From the NCBI GenBank assembly GCA_016490735.1, contig JAEMWC010000559.1, positions 288,501-352,500 of the forward strand: a DNA stretch of 64,000 bases, read 5' to 3'. The notes beneath the pieces were generated by a model. That model worked only from the letters and a program-made list of their open reading frames with translations, ran no database searches and was not told where the DNA came from. Position numbers and translations under genes: made by a program. Origin of the DNA: Pachyseris speciosa (Eukaryota; Cnidaria; Anthozoa; Scleractinia; Pachyseridae). Shown here piece after piece: positions 33,095-46,300 of the stretch (positions within the stretch are counted from its first letter, which is position 1; every line of letters starts with the position of its first letter).

Positions 33095-35207
33095 ACTCGC
33101 GCGTATTTCATGGTTTCGATTTTTAAAACTCAACCGGTCAAAACAGATTTTCCAGATTGTCGATACGTTGATCGCGCACTTTAAAAAGAATATAGGTCAT
33201 AAAACGATGAAATCCTACGCTGTCACAGAAGCAAAAGGCAGGCGACGCGTCCTACGCCTGAGTGAACACTGTTTTGTGGGACAATTATTCAAATTATGGT
33301 TTTAATGATCAAAGCATTATAAACGTTTTTATCCAAACACTGTATTCAGTTGTTTGAAACCAGTTTAGAGCAACATGTCAAAGCGTGAGAGATACGAGCC
33401 CGGCTTTTACACATCACTATTGGATGGTATTTGTGATCGCTCAGTTCCAAATACCGACCCAAGCAATTGCTGCGGCATGTCCTATTGTTAACGGAGGCTT
33501 AGTTATGAATACATTAAACTCTAGCGGGAATTTCAAAGCAAGCCCGAGCTATTGTCATGCAACTGCTGGGCAGCAACAAGCCGACGATGTCAGTAGGAAA
33601 GATTCAAAGTTGAGATTTCCAACCACTTTGAAACATTCTTTTCATCTGAAAATTAGCAGGGAGCTTCTTTAAGTAACAAGGAAACAAAGCCATATGCTAA
33701 CTCTTAACAAGAGCGACTTGCTACGAAAAAATTCGGCTATGAATAATTTCCTCATACCGCAAAAGTCCCAAAATAGGCCGACTTCAAGTACAATTTCCAA
33801 CCACTTCCATTGCTTGAAAAAACCCGGAAAAAGTATGGATTCCTTCAGTGAGGTCTCATTTACAAAAGCCATATGCTAACTCATTGAAAGCGCGAAAAGG
33901 TAGCTCCAAAATGCGAATAAAATATGCGCTGGTAGTCGCCTCTACGCCAATTTCTCTTTTGTGGGAGTCTCTAATCTCATTAGTGCATTTCAAATCTCGC
34001 GCGGCCCCCTTGAAAAAGTCCCGGATGAGTCGCGTCATTCTGGGCGATGGGTGAATGCATAACGTACAATCTTAAATCGAAAATATAAAAACCTCCACAC
34101 CTCTGGATCTGTAAGAACGTTTATTTAAACAAATCAATGACGAAAATAACATTTATTAGGGTATGTCTAAAAAATTGGTAATAACATCGATACCTCTTAT
34201 TTTCCTGATAATCAATAAAATGATACAAGACACAACGACTAACCAGGAAAAAAATCTTCCCACCTTTATTGCCGAGCATATTAGGCATCAAATGGTCACT
34301 ATGGGCTATACTCACTGCGTTTTTTCTTACTGAACTTGTCTCTTTTGAGTCTAGCAAGTGGTTTGAATCTCTTCGATGAATCAGTTTCATGTTTGGTGAG
34401 AACACCACACCGAGTAGAATTTCAAGCCCGATAAACGGGAATCGAATGGCAGTTCATTCCCTTACAACCCACTGATTTATTAACCGAGTTCCTTTACGTT
34501 CAGTTTCATAACGTTTTGCAGTAATTATTTTAAAAGGACGAATTCTTTTATTAAGACTTTACTTTCCGATAGAGATTAACTTCACCACTGAATACTGAAA
34601 TAAGTTTTAGTTCATTGAGAATTTGCTTAAAGTTGTGTCAGCGATATGTATATAACGTAACGATCTCGACCGTTCCAGAGTTGACTCCAAAACCTGAAAT
34701 TTGCAAATTTATTCGCAAAACTGAACGAATTGATTGCTCGCAAAATATCGAAGTGTAAACATGTCGGCAACGTTTACTCACTATCTGAAGATATGTTCAA
34801 GATTAATTAATAATACCAAGAACTCTACAAAATGCAAACATATTGCGATAAAGGTACATAGAGATCTTGATTACCAACGCTTTGGTAAGTATACCATTAA
34901 TTAAAACATCTTTTTCAGCGAAAATCTGCAACATCACTTTAGCATGTATCGTGAAACTAATTTCAATATAAATTTAGCAGTCGTGCGTTGCTGTGATACG
35001 ATAAATTAATGTGAGAAAATGTCATACGCAATTTTAAGATTATGATGGGTTGTAAATAGTGTTCTGTCTCACGTACTGATCTCTCGACAGGTTTAAAAGA
35101 AAGCGGCAATTCCTCGCTCCTCAAAACTGAACAGTATAAACTGCCAAACAGCTACTCAAAAGGGAAGAGAAACATTTGTTCAAGGTAGTTGCTTTTAACT
35201 GCAGATT
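33095..35207. other. Upstream flank of SytB, nothing recognised
   Basis: Short overlapping frames only. TTTTAACTGCAG directly before the SytB ATG (35205) could be a splice acceptor, so the SytB 5'UTR may begin in an unseen upstream exon. ATGTCGGC at 34761 opens a 43-codon frame with no family likeness. Confidence 0.35.
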
Positions 35208-38200
35208 ATGGGAAACGATGTCTCCCGTTTACGCGTTCCCGCCGTTCCCGTTAAAAGAAAGAAACCAGCGCAGATTCCAGCCAAAGGTAAATATATTATT
35301 TTTCCCCTCCAATATTTCTTCTACTCCTTAATTTGGACAACATATCATTACTACGTTTTTAATCATTGCTTCTCGAACTAACATATATTCGTGGAAAATA
35401 AACAAATATAGCACTGAATAAAACGAACCAAATACGAAAGCATAATTTCGGTGTGTGCATATATGAATGTTACCTTTACCCCGGCTCAGAATTACTGATG
35501 CAAATCAGGAAGCATTTACAGTTCTTCTAACACTCCTCACTCTTTTTGACGCTATCTTGAATACGCACTAAAGAATGATTTTCCCATTGCAGGGTAAAAA
35601 AAATGAAGCCCACTGACTTTCAAATTTGAATACAGCCCTGGAAAGGGACACTAAAAGATATCGGTCAATCTTTAGATCTTATTCGATACAGACTCATATT
35701 TTCTTCTATTACTTATAAAAAAAATTCAAAATGGAGATTTCTTTTCTTTCTGAGTTCCACGAAAAGACATTTCACTTTAAATATTACTGAGAGAATATAC
35801 AACACAAAGACCACTAAATACTTTTTATCGATCGATAAAAAATGAAAATCTTATTTACAGTGTCCGTGAGATTTTCCTAGCTGATTACATACCACCCCGG
35901 GGCCACGTGCTTGCTGACGCCTGAATCAGGCAATACGGCTTTGTACAGACTTCGTCACTTGAGCTAAAAATATCCCTTCAACTAACTCGCAATCGTCAGA
36001 TGTTCGTTAGTGCACTCATTTTAAACACGTTTTACGTATTTACCAGGATACTGAATTCTATATCCATCATTCAAACACAAATCAAGAAAGATGCTTGTGA
36101 TAATACACTCCAATAACATAAGTATTCAAAATTTTATTTAATGTTTGGTTACAGGAAACTAGGCAGCGCTATAAAAAAAAAAAAGACTACCCAGCGGTAA
36201 CTTCAAAATGTCAAGGCCGCACAGCTAGGATTTTGTACATTATGCTTTTGTTTCCCCATCAAAATGCTCCACCTTAATGCTTCAATTTTCCCACTAAAAT
36301 GCTCGATCTTCCCAAAAAAAGCCACTAAAATGCTCGGATAATGCTCATTATACAAACGTTTTTTTTTTTCGTTAATTAATTTCAAAGTTTTTAACATGGT
36401 GTTATCTGCTCACACTTACAAAAACGTACAAGTATTGCAAGTAACAACAACAACGTATACAAGTTCATAAATACAGCCAAAAAAACTTAATCCTCGAAAT
36501 CATCTATGAATTTTGAGTTTTAGTCTTCATTTTCTCTAAAAAATAATTTCTTTCTTAATTTCTCGGGAAAAATTTATTTATTTTCCGGGAAAATGCCACT
36601 AAAATGCTCAAATAATGCTTAATGCTTTCGCCTCACTAAAATGCTCGAAAAAATGCTAGCATAATGTACAAAAGCCTACGCACAGTTACGTTGCTCTGAC
36701 CGTAGCAATCTCGACCCAATACCCCGCTGTATTTGCAAAGTCTTATTATTTTACTTTACCGTACAATGAGTGAGATATTGAACTTTAGGACTGTAATTCT
36801 TTATTAGTGTTAAACAGTTGATGGATTGACTGAAATAGTTTCAAACTACAGGAAACAAAACTCAAGTCTTAACTATGCTTATCTTTAGCAATCTGCTTCC
36901 TTGAAGACTTAAAATTCATTTTATTTTTTGATGGCTTTCCTAGGTCCCTGCGAATTCGAAATCCCTAAGCGTTATGATCCTGAGGAAAGACGGGACTCAA
37001 ATCATTCCAACAATAAAATCACCATCCATGAAATAGACGCCGCCATATATTCCCATCCCGACCTCAATGATGACTTGGCTGTCCCGGCTCCCGAGCCGCC
37101 CCCACTGGGGACTTTGTTGTTTGATGTTCACTATGAAAAATACGAAGAACAACTGAATGTCCATTTGATTGGCGCGCGAAGGCTTCCGGTCAGGCACTTG
37201 GTAACCGAGCCAGGAGTGGCCTCACATGGTGGAATCATCAAATGTGATCCAATGGTGGAAATCTGTTTGTTACCTGAAGAAAAACCTACAGTGGAAAGCT
37301 ACACTCAGTTTGGCATTCAGGACCCGCAGTTTGACGAACATTTCGTGTTCAAACTGTCTTCCACTGAGCTGAGCAACAAAACCTTGAGGTTTACTGTCTT
37401 TGACCATAAAAGGAAGCACGAGCTCACGCCGATAGGATATGTGCTGTATTCCCTCAAAGGACAGGAGCAAGCTGGGAATATAATAGAAAGAAAGACCATA
37501 GAAAGAAACTTGAAACTTAATTCACAGGTAAAAGGAAATCAAAGACGAAACATGCTCCAAGTGATACGGTGGGATTCTTAGTGGACGTATGTCACAACTA
37601 GTTAGCCTCTCTGCTCTACTACAATCACGATGAGTCCTTAGTACTATTATTTATGAAGAAAAGCATTTGGTATTTGTTCAATACTTCGGATACACCTCAA
37701 CTAATGAGGCCTTACGAATACTTTGGTTACTTGTCATAAATGTTTCTTTCATTGGCATCAAAATCTGCTCAAATTATTTCTTCAGCAGGGGAAGCACCTT
37801 AGTTCCCCATGACCGTGACACCGTTAGAAATATCTAGCAAATAACGAGGGTGGGGTGGGTTGGGTTGGATTATGGTGTGTGGTGCGATCATGGCCGACCA
37901 TTAATTTTATCTTATTCATCTTTTCATCAGTCCTATGGTCACACACGAGGAGAAATACTTGTGTCATTAAACTACAACCCAGGACTCAATACGGTCACGG
38001 TGGGAATCACCAGAGCTAAAGACCTTCTGAATTTTGATGTTCATTCAGTAAGAGGTGAGAACTGTTCCTCCTTATTATTGGCTAAACATAAAACGTAACG
38101 TTTGTCGCTGGTAAAATTTCTCAAAGATATTTGAGGAAAGGTATGTGCCATTATGTTAAACCAACATTTTGTGGGTGTACAAGCTGTTTACAAGTTGTGC

Positions 38201-38542
38201 TGCCTCTAACTTGATACTCATTTTGCTGTAGAATACTTCGTTAAAGTCACGGAAATCTGCTCAAGAAATAAAATCAAGACAAAGCGAACTTCGGCTACAG
38301 ACGGTGACAGGCATCCAGTCTTCAACGCTGCACTCTCGTTTCAAGTCTCTCTTCAACAGCTCAGCCACACGAGCCTGGTACTGACTCTTGTTGGTCGAAG
38401 TAAGATGCGAAGCAATAAAACAGTCGGCCGCGCTATCCTAGGTCCTAGTATCTTTGAGTCTGATAGTGAGAGAAACCACTGGGGCCGAATGATTATGTCA
38501 CCAAATAAAACGCTCGAGCAGTGGCATGCTCTGTATTTATAG
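35208..38542 (+). CDS. SytB: SYT17-like tandem-C2 protein without membrane helix
   Basis: Four exons: 35208-35286, 36944-37527, 37931-38054, 38232-38542, with matching phases (1, 0, 1), 365 residues, no frame break. It opens MGNDVSRLRVPAVPVKRKK, a myristoylation consensus (Gly2, Ser6) followed by a polybasic stretch, so membrane binding through lipid and charge is inferred. A proline-rich linker leads to C2A (about 82-205). Its loop 1 is long (PVRHLVTEPGVASHGGIIK), as in SYT17 (B/K protein). C2B ends RNHWGRMIMSPNKTLEQWHAL, also close to SYT17, whose own N-terminus uses palmitoylated cysteines instead. Calcium ligands are mostly absent (C2B loop 1 reads EYFVK; loop 3 GRSKMRSNK). SYT17 acts in secretory and endocytic traffic. 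An AATAAA lies about 120 bp after the stop. Confidence 0.88.
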
Positions 38543-40303
38543 CGTTATGTACATCCGTGTACATGTATTACTTATTGAATTTGTATCCTCTGAACAAGAA
38601 TTTTTGTACATAGACTCTCGAGTGCTTTAATTGTTAAGAAAAGTTCAGTTTTTCCATAAAATAAACGAGTATTTCCAATTGTCGCATGTTCGAACGATAA
38701 CAGTTTTGGAAATACAAAGAAGACAAGTGTTTGAACAGTTGCTACGCCGGTTCTCTCAAAGCAGGCCACAACTGGATTAAAAATGAATATATTGCGCGCT
38801 CAAATGATGTTTCAATAGACTAACTGTTTTAAGGCATCGTTTTCTACCAAAAAGCGCACCTTTTAGCTTCATTAAGAGTGCGAGTACGCTTTCAGTTGGT
38901 CACAATAATCGGTTGAAATCAAACGGAACGTTGTCACTGTTTTTTGCAATTGCTTTTCACAGGAAAGGTATTCTACTTCACTTTTTTTTTTTTTATCTAG
39001 CCTGAGTTCACAATATAACTGATTCAAATGAATGGTTCTTATTAAAACGTTTTTACACCAGAGCCCCTGCATGTTTTGTTTGTTTGTTTGTTTTTTATCT
39101 CATCAAGAGATAAGTAGGGGACTCAGTAATTCATTGTGCTGTTGTAATTTAGTAACCCCCACTGGGGGATTATATTTTTTGTCTATGAAACTCAATCGGA
39201 AACAGATTTAGGGCAGGAAACAAATGTCTGCACATTTTTTTGTTAATTCATCAAGCTGTATATTTGAGTATAAGTTCGATACCTCAGAGTATTTCCTAGT
39301 TCATAAATAATAACTGAAAGTTTGAGATTTTCGCTGAGAAACGTTGTAAAACAATGATTCAAATTCAAGTTACAACTGAAAACGGTAATATTTAATTTAC
39401 GAAAAATTGAATTTTCCTCTCCAGTATGATGCAGACCAAAAAGCTAAATAGGGTGCAGTGAGAGAAGAACACTTTATACATTTCTTTAATTTACGATCGC
39501 TCATAACATATTATTTTGAATATTGCCTGGTATTTGATATATGTATTTTATTTTTCACTCGTGAGTTCTACTAGTAGACTGTAGAAGGCTACTGATCAAC
39601 GCATATGAATACCGTATTCCCTCGTTGTGGAGCCCTAATCTCATAGTCTAAGTCAGATCGAGTCAAGTTGTTAGCGCTATTTACAAGAAAAAAAAACTCA
39701 AGGAGGTGTTACAGATATTAAGAATCAGAAATAAATACTCCAAGCTTTTTTCGATTTGCGCTTAGTTGCCAAAGTAGCAGAAGATTTCGTGTTTGCCTCC
39801 AGGGTTGGCCATCGTTCATTTCAAATCTCGTATGTTTGCCTCCTCTGGCTTGAAGTTTAACGTCAGAAGGCTAGCTATAGCTTAAAAGTTGCAGAATCAA
39901 TTAATTTCCCCAGCCAGTTGTTTTTACTGTTCCTAGTTATCTGAAGGCCTGTGTTCGTGTAGGGCTTTTCAAGGCGATACGGTGTTCACTTTGCTGTATT
40001 TAGTAGAGTTATGCTCAAGGATTTGAGTATCGGTCTGTAGCGGACAAACCTGTAGTTTGGAAGCAAAGATGTAAATAAAACAATGTTTATTTTCCCCGTT
40101 TAAAGACAAGTTTTAGAAGCAATTATAGGATTTCTCCATCCACCCACATCTGGCTTGGACCTCACCGCCTTTTCCAAGTGCTCCTCACAAAGTGGCCAAG
40201 ATATGGTTGGAACAGCAAAGAAGGAAAATTTTGATGACAATGACGAGTGACAATGGCAATGGTGTTGGCAATGGTATTGGCAATGGTATTGGCAATGGCC
40301 TGG

Positions 40304-40334
<31 letters not shown>

Positions 40335-40569
40335 TATGACGATGGAAATGGTAATGAAACTGACAATGACAGTGACAGTGACAATGGCAATGACGATAAC
40401 GATGATAGTGACAAGGATAATGGAAGATATCCTAAGTCTTTTCGCAGCGATGGAGGTCGAAACCGAAGACATCATTTGTGGAATATTTAAAAAATATCCT
40501 GCGAAATCGAGCGGAATATCGCCTGAAACTTAGCCGATGAGGCCTTAGTTCCTCATTTTAATTAGGCGG
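38543..40569. other. SytB downstream region, no further gene
   Basis: The SytB 3'UTR with AATAAA near 38660 is followed by AT-rich sequence. At about 40251-40415 a microsatellite of GGCAAT and GATGAC units produces repetitive open frames on both strands, which are not genes. Confidence 0.5.
40251..40415. repeat. GGCAATG / GATGAC microsatellite
   Basis: Units TGGCAATGG(T)ATT and (GATGAC)n run one after another, then ACAATG/ACAGTG variants. Confidence 0.85.
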
Positions 40570-40745
40570 CCAATAGCGCAGTGCACTATTACTAAAAATA
40601 GATTTTGACAGATGAGACCCCCGCCTAACTCAGACAAACATTGAGATGCGATAGAAGGGATTGTATGAACGAGGAGGGCCATAGCGAAACAAAAAAGCAA
40701 AACAATAGGTTAAATCGCAGAGTTAGCATTCAAGAAGGAAGATTC

Positions 40746-41280
40746 ATGGTTACTACCAAGCACTGCTGTTGGGGTGAATGCAAAACTGACTCCAGATATC
40801 CTCAAAATAACGGCAAAATTTCTCCGAGAGAGGCTGCATACAGGCTCTTCTCTTGACCACGCGAATGGAGACCGCGCGCCATTCGAAAGCAAAATCCGAG
40901 ACCGCGCCAAATTCAAAAGCAAAATCGAACCATAAAACGTCTCTGAATTGCCCAAATGAAGAGCCTGTATTCAGGCTAGAAGCATTGGGAATGAAAGTCT
41001 TCATACCGTTTCTGAAACCGACGCTCGCAAGACATAGCAAAGTGTAAACCGGCTGGTTAGTGGCTTGTTCGCGGGAGTTCTCAACGGAGAAAAACATTAC
41101 TAGGAATACCTATATTTGTGCTCTCAAATCAGCTGTCAAATGGCTCGGCGAAAAGGGTCCATAGGCCGAATTTCCTGATAGACTGCAGCCAGGCGAATCG
41201 TACTCCACCACAAGGAAGTCTGGGACACCGTCATCTTCGGTGAGAACCGTAAAAAATTCAAACAAATTGCTCGCCATTCA
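40746..41280 (+). pseudogene. THAP-type zinc finger remnant, interrupted by a MITE
   Basis: MVTTKHCCWGECKTDSRYPQ is the start of a THAP domain with the first two zinc Cys. After an insertion at 40831-40978 the domain resumes in another frame: MKVFIPFLKPT, then a stop, TGWLVACSREFSTEKNITRN, TYICALK and EKGP, EFPD. The final zinc-ligand His of the C-x2-H pair is replaced by Lys, and stops break the frame. THAP proteins are DNA-binding factors or transposase heads; this copy is dead. Confidence 0.65.
40831..40978. mobile_element. MITE related to 21844-21996, inside THAP remnant
   Basis: The ends contain ATACAGGCTCTTC in inverted orientation, with TTGGGCAATTCAGAGA near the right end, as in the copy at 21844-21996. 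Two GAGACCGCGC-CATTC-AAAGC segments lie inside as a direct repeat. Confidence 0.6.
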
Positions 41281-41724
41281 CGCATTTCTCCCTACAACTC
41301 TTACAGAATTGGAGCTTGGTTTGTCTGAGTCAAAAATTTCGTGACGTCATTAGTGCAAAGCGCTATTGGGTCTTGTGCCGCGCCTTTGCGACCAATAACA
41401 GACAAGAATAATAATATGAATTGTATATATTATTCCGGCTTATCTCACGATGGAAAATGATAGCAGAAATCGATGCCTGACATAGCGGCTCCGGTCTTGT
41501 CCGCGATGGTCTGCGACTATGATAGGGAAATCGCACGCAAGCGATTTTCGAATGATCGCTTATTTTGCACACGTGTGGTTATTATGAGTGATTCTAGGCA
41601 AACCAGGGTGACTGAAGCTGACATTTCAGACCAACGGGTTGTCTCCAGGGCATAAAATGGCGAAATAAAATATTCCCCGGCCGTTCTAAATTTTAAATTG
41701 ATAACAAACATTTTAGCCCTCTCG

Positions 41725-41792
41725 ATTGCTGATTGGCTGGCTGAACGTAGCCTGCCTATATATTTGTCATTGTTTACAGTGAATCGATCTTT
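41725..41792 (+). promoter_or_regulatory. Possible promoter of alternative SytC first exon
   Basis: CGATTGCTGATTGGCTGG contains a reverse CCAAT box, and CCTATATATTTG about 25 bases later is TATA-like. The candidate ATG is about 30 bases after the TATA motif. TTGTTTACAG just before the ATG could instead be a splice acceptor. Confidence 0.35.
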
Positions 41793-41877
41793 ATGAGTTT
41801 CGAAAGTGTCGCACTTGCATATAAGTCTTTTGAAAAACCGAATCCGAGAAACGCATCAGTTCCGTTCCCGGCAAATG
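41793..41877 (+). CDS. Alternative first coding exon of SytC
   Basis: ATG opens 28 codons (MSFESVALAYK, then KPNPRNASVPFPAN) ending in a phase-1 donor G|GTAAGTG. Joined to the SytC exon at 48398 it reads through into the membrane helix (VPALAVALTV). It carries a lumenal N-glycosylation sequon (NAS). It competes with the exon at 43363-43456, which has the same phase, length class and sequon. Either could be the true start, or both through alternative promoters. Confidence 0.45.
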
Positions 41878-43362
41878 GTAAGTGAAATCAAGACTGGTAG
41901 AGCAGAAGTGCAATTAATTGCATTTTGGAAAGGGTCCTTCTCGAAGAGAACAAACAAAACCTGGGGCAGCTAACTGATTTCCGTTCGGAAAATTCTATGT
42001 CGAGAAGTAAATCGTTGGGATTGCTGGACATTTCAATCACGCGAACACGCAATTTTTGTGAATTCGGAATTTGTGAAAAAGTCAAAATATCTGCCAAGGA
42101 TCATATATGCATACAAAGAACTAAAGAATACGTTCAGCTTTATGGATCGTTAAAGGGTCAGTTTCAGAGATAAGAATAATTAAATTTCTCACGTACAGTT
42201 TGCTCGAAATGGACGTATCATGAAATTCGACTATTCATGACCAAATGGAGATCAAACAACAAGTGTCTGTTATTCTACCTGATATAGAATACAACAACAT
42301 TTTGTCTTTTTTGAGGATGGGGATAAACCAAAGCACGCGCGCAAAATCGCATCCCACGCTTTCCGTTTCACCAAACGCGTGCATCGAGAGTCTATTGGGA
42401 GACAGACTCCCACTCCTTTTCAGGGGAAGGGCCGTGAACTGCGTTTCAAGAATCACGCGTTTCGTAAAATGTTATTGGTTTGGCAGCCCTTAACCCACGT
42501 CTTGAAGTTAAGATTTGATTTTCGCAGCAAAGAAGGCTTCATATTCGCAAAGGAGAGTGCTTAATCTGTCGATGTCCAGCAAAATCTTCGCACAACCTCT
42601 CGCTGATCAATCCCCTTCCAATACTATTTGATAATCGTTTTTGAAAAATTACTCTTGCCTTGTTAAATGGTAAATCTTCACTATAATTTAAACTAATTAT
42701 GAGGAAGTTAAAAAGCAAGTTGTTATACCCTGTCATTGATTCATATACGAATATGAAATGTTTATTCAAACAACGAAAACAAACACGCGGCTCTAAAAGA
42801 ATTGCAAATTATGGATAGCAGAATAACTTACAAGGAATTGCAATTAGTGAGGTTCATGGCTGTCCGTGATTTACTTCAAAAGAAATTTCGTATTATTTTT
42901 CAATGACATTTCATTGTGAATCTTGAAGTATTTACAAGGTAAAGAAACTTTTAGAGTTATTGTAGAATTTTTCCAAATTGACTATTTGAGTATTTCACTT
43001 TAGTTGTGTTGATCATGTCGAAAGGAAATAATCAATTCAGATTGATTTATTCAAAATAGAAATGTTGTCATGTCAAGCCGGTAGAATAAGAAAAACGCTG
43101 AATAACAAATACCTTTTAGAATTGCGAGAGAAACAAAGGTAATATGGACAACAATTAACTTTCGGATAAAAGTTTCAGCAGCTGCGACGTGGAAAATATA
43201 TATGAATTTAAATTGCAAATTTTATGCGTCTGAACGTAAATAGCATGTTCAACAGCTGAAGGCTTTTTCATTGACCCACAACAGCGATCCGATCGCGTCA
43301 AAACGTGAACAGCTCTCGATGTTTAACCGGACAAAAATTTCTTAAATCCTTTTTTTACAAGG

Positions 43363-46300
43363 ATGGTGAGACGATTCCAATCAGAGAGTACAAATAATTT
43401 TGATAATTCTTCTACCTACGATAGGGCTTCAGAAAATCACCCTGGGAAGACACAATGTAAGTATTCATACCTCTTAGCCGATTTATACTCAATGAAATTG
43501 TCCTTTTATTTTACCCGCTGTGTTGAAGGTTTTCCTCCCTTGCATCGACTCAACAGATGATATACTCGAACCATGTCGACCCGAAGTCATATTAAATTCT
43601 AAATTTAATGCTATTGCAATTTGCCGTCTGAATGTGAAATCACGTTTTCTCCTTCGGTAAACCACAAAATAATAAGCTATATAGTCATAACAAAGTTTTA
43701 TTCGATTTTCCCAGTCGTTGTAAATAATCGATGAAGCCACCATACTACTTATACTGCCATTTAAAAATATAATAAACCTCGGAGTTAAAAATCAGAAGAT
43801 ACTCTCATTTGTTATGGGCCAGGCGTGCCCGGTGCTTCCCGACAAGTATAACATTTTCGAGTGATCGTCATGACACAAATTAAGAACGCGTATTTATTTT
43901 ATTTTATTTTTTTTCTCCGGTAATCAGTCTAGCACATCGCTGAGAAGTTGGACTAACTGTTTTCTGAGAAATCTTACAGCCACGGAAAAAAAGTTTTCAG
44001 ATTGGTTACAAATTTTGTGAGACTTTGATCGCTTAATCATTGGTTTCTAGACAATTTGCTAAGCAAGTCAGTCGCTGATTTCGGCCTTGTGAAAATAATT
44101 TCTTACGCGTTCTTGACGTTCGCCATTATAATCATCACAGAGCACGAAGATTTTAACTTGACTCAGTGAAGGATTTATATACCTGTTTTAAATCTTTCAA
44201 ATTAAAAGATTTTTAGTCACTCCTAACTCAATGCATTTTTATTTTAATTGAGACCATAAAACTCTGAATTTGAAAGTCAAATTTATATGGTTGCTAGCGT
44301 TTATACTTCTTTTTATAAACGGCAGAACCTCGAAGCGAGAATCTGATCCTTTTACACAGACTTTCATTCTTTTTATTCGCTTAGAATTTTTAGTCACTTT
44401 TTATTCGTTTTTCATTCGCTTAGAAAACGAATATTTAAAAAGCATAGTCGAGTAGCTTAGAGCAGCTTTCTGTTTAACAACTTTTCTCTAATACTCTTTT
44501 TTCTGGCCCGTGGCGTGTTTGCGTAAAATCTCTTTGCCTGTGCTATAGTATTCAAGAGATGTCACTGATTCAAGGATAGTTTGTCATTTTATCCCTGAAA
44601 CATTACACAAATCGAAATGCACTACAGATGTTTACGGTGCTCTTTACATCTGAATTAAATAATAGAAATGTTGTACCGCCGCGATCATGGAAATCTTGGG
44701 CTTCATACAATTCTGTCGTTCACATAATCAAGAAATCGTCATAATAAAAATTAATATAACGGAATCATAAAAACTTCAACGATTTTTCTTTCAACGGAAA
44801 CTCTTTAAGATCAAACAACAAAATTCTGGGCTTTATACAAGGGGACTTAAAAGCAACATTTAGCAAATGAATGCAGCAAGATAGTACTTAACACAAGTTT
44901 AAAACGACAAATCCCCACTTAAAAGAAAAAATGTTCTTAGTTGTAAATTGGAAGTCAGTATGATTTTTAAATTGCAAAAATTCAAACGCAGCCAAACAAG
45001 AACTGAGAAACCGGCTCGGGAATGAATTCAGTTTAAAGTTTCCTCGTGACATGCTCGCAACAACAAACTGTCCACGCGTAGACGTAGACCATAATACAGA
45101 ACATCTGATATCCTTGATATACGTAAAATGGCTTTTCTGCTATGCATTGTTCAATAAAAGTGTGTTTCTTTATACATCGCTCAATTGTTAGCCAATTTGG
45201 CGGCACGCGGCGATATCTTATAAAGGTATATCTATGACAAAATGCAATCGTGAAAGCTGAATGGCAAAAGCCCGTTTCAGGTATCATGCAGATAGTCAAA
45301 ATGCGGAAAGGCATAATGGTAAAAGGTATCACCCAAATAGACATAACGCGAAAAGGCATCACACAAACAGGCATAACGCAAAAAGGCATAACGAAAAAAG
45401 GCACAACGCAAAAAGGTATAACGCGAAAAGGGATAACGCAAATAGGCATGACGCGAAAAGGCATAACGCAAGAAGGCATAACGCGAAAAGGCATAACGCA
45501 AGTAGGCATAACACTAAAAGGCATAACGCAAGAAGGCATAACGCGAAAAGTCATAACGCAAATAGGCATAACGCGAAAAGACAACGCAAGTAGGTATAAC
45601 GCGAAAAGTCATAACGCAAATAGGCATAACGCGAAAAGGCATAACGCAAGTAGGCATAACACGAAGAGTCTGTACCGAAGAAGAAACTAGAAAATTTTTC
45701 ACGCGGTCAGTTGATAAAATAAACTGATTGGATCTCTGCACTGGTCAGTGATTTTATTAACAATCGTCGTCTTCGAATTCCTTTTCTTTTTAATTCTCTT
45801 CTTACACAAAACATCCTGTAAGTACTGTTATGAAGCAAGAGAGCACGATAACATCACGTGACTCTCCGCCATGACGCGGGATTAACTGAAGGCCCCCGTT
45901 TCGAGCAAGTTCCGCGAGCAGATTATCAGTTTTCATTGCCTTTTTAACATTCAGATTGCAGACCGATTTGGGTCGGTTATTAAAATATAGTTTAGACGTG
46001 TTTAAAAAAACCCGCTTTCTAAGCCATTTTCAATTTTGCCAACAAGCATATTTAAATATTTTCTGATGCTGATGGTAGCAAGAAGGCTTGCATCCCAGGC
46101 TAGAAAACTATTTACCTACTTACAAAACAGCCTGAAAATGGCAAAGTGTTGCTTATCGTATGAAAAGTAAAATTTCAGCCATACTGAATTATTGCGTTCG
46201 ACGAAGGAGAACGCATACTAATCGTGTCGTTTTTACCGAAATCACTCTCGCGGGTTTTGTGGACCAGTCCCGCGGGTATCGATCATTTGAGCGTTTGGGC

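Larger units (their letters stand above)
40570..41369. mobile_element. Possible THAP-carrying element with inverted termini
   Basis: CCAATAGCGC at 40570-40579 and its complement at 41360-41369 are followed inward by similar sequence on both sides (TGCACTA, ATTTTGAC, TCAGACAAAC). Between them lies a decayed THAP domain. THAP domains occur in P-element-type transposases and in host genes, so a transposon origin is plausible but unproven. No target duplication was found. Confidence 0.4.

Noticed and set aside
45033..45690. Open frames of 75 to 183 codons with pentapeptide repeats
   Set aside because: Generated by the 15-bp minisatellite in every frame on both strands.
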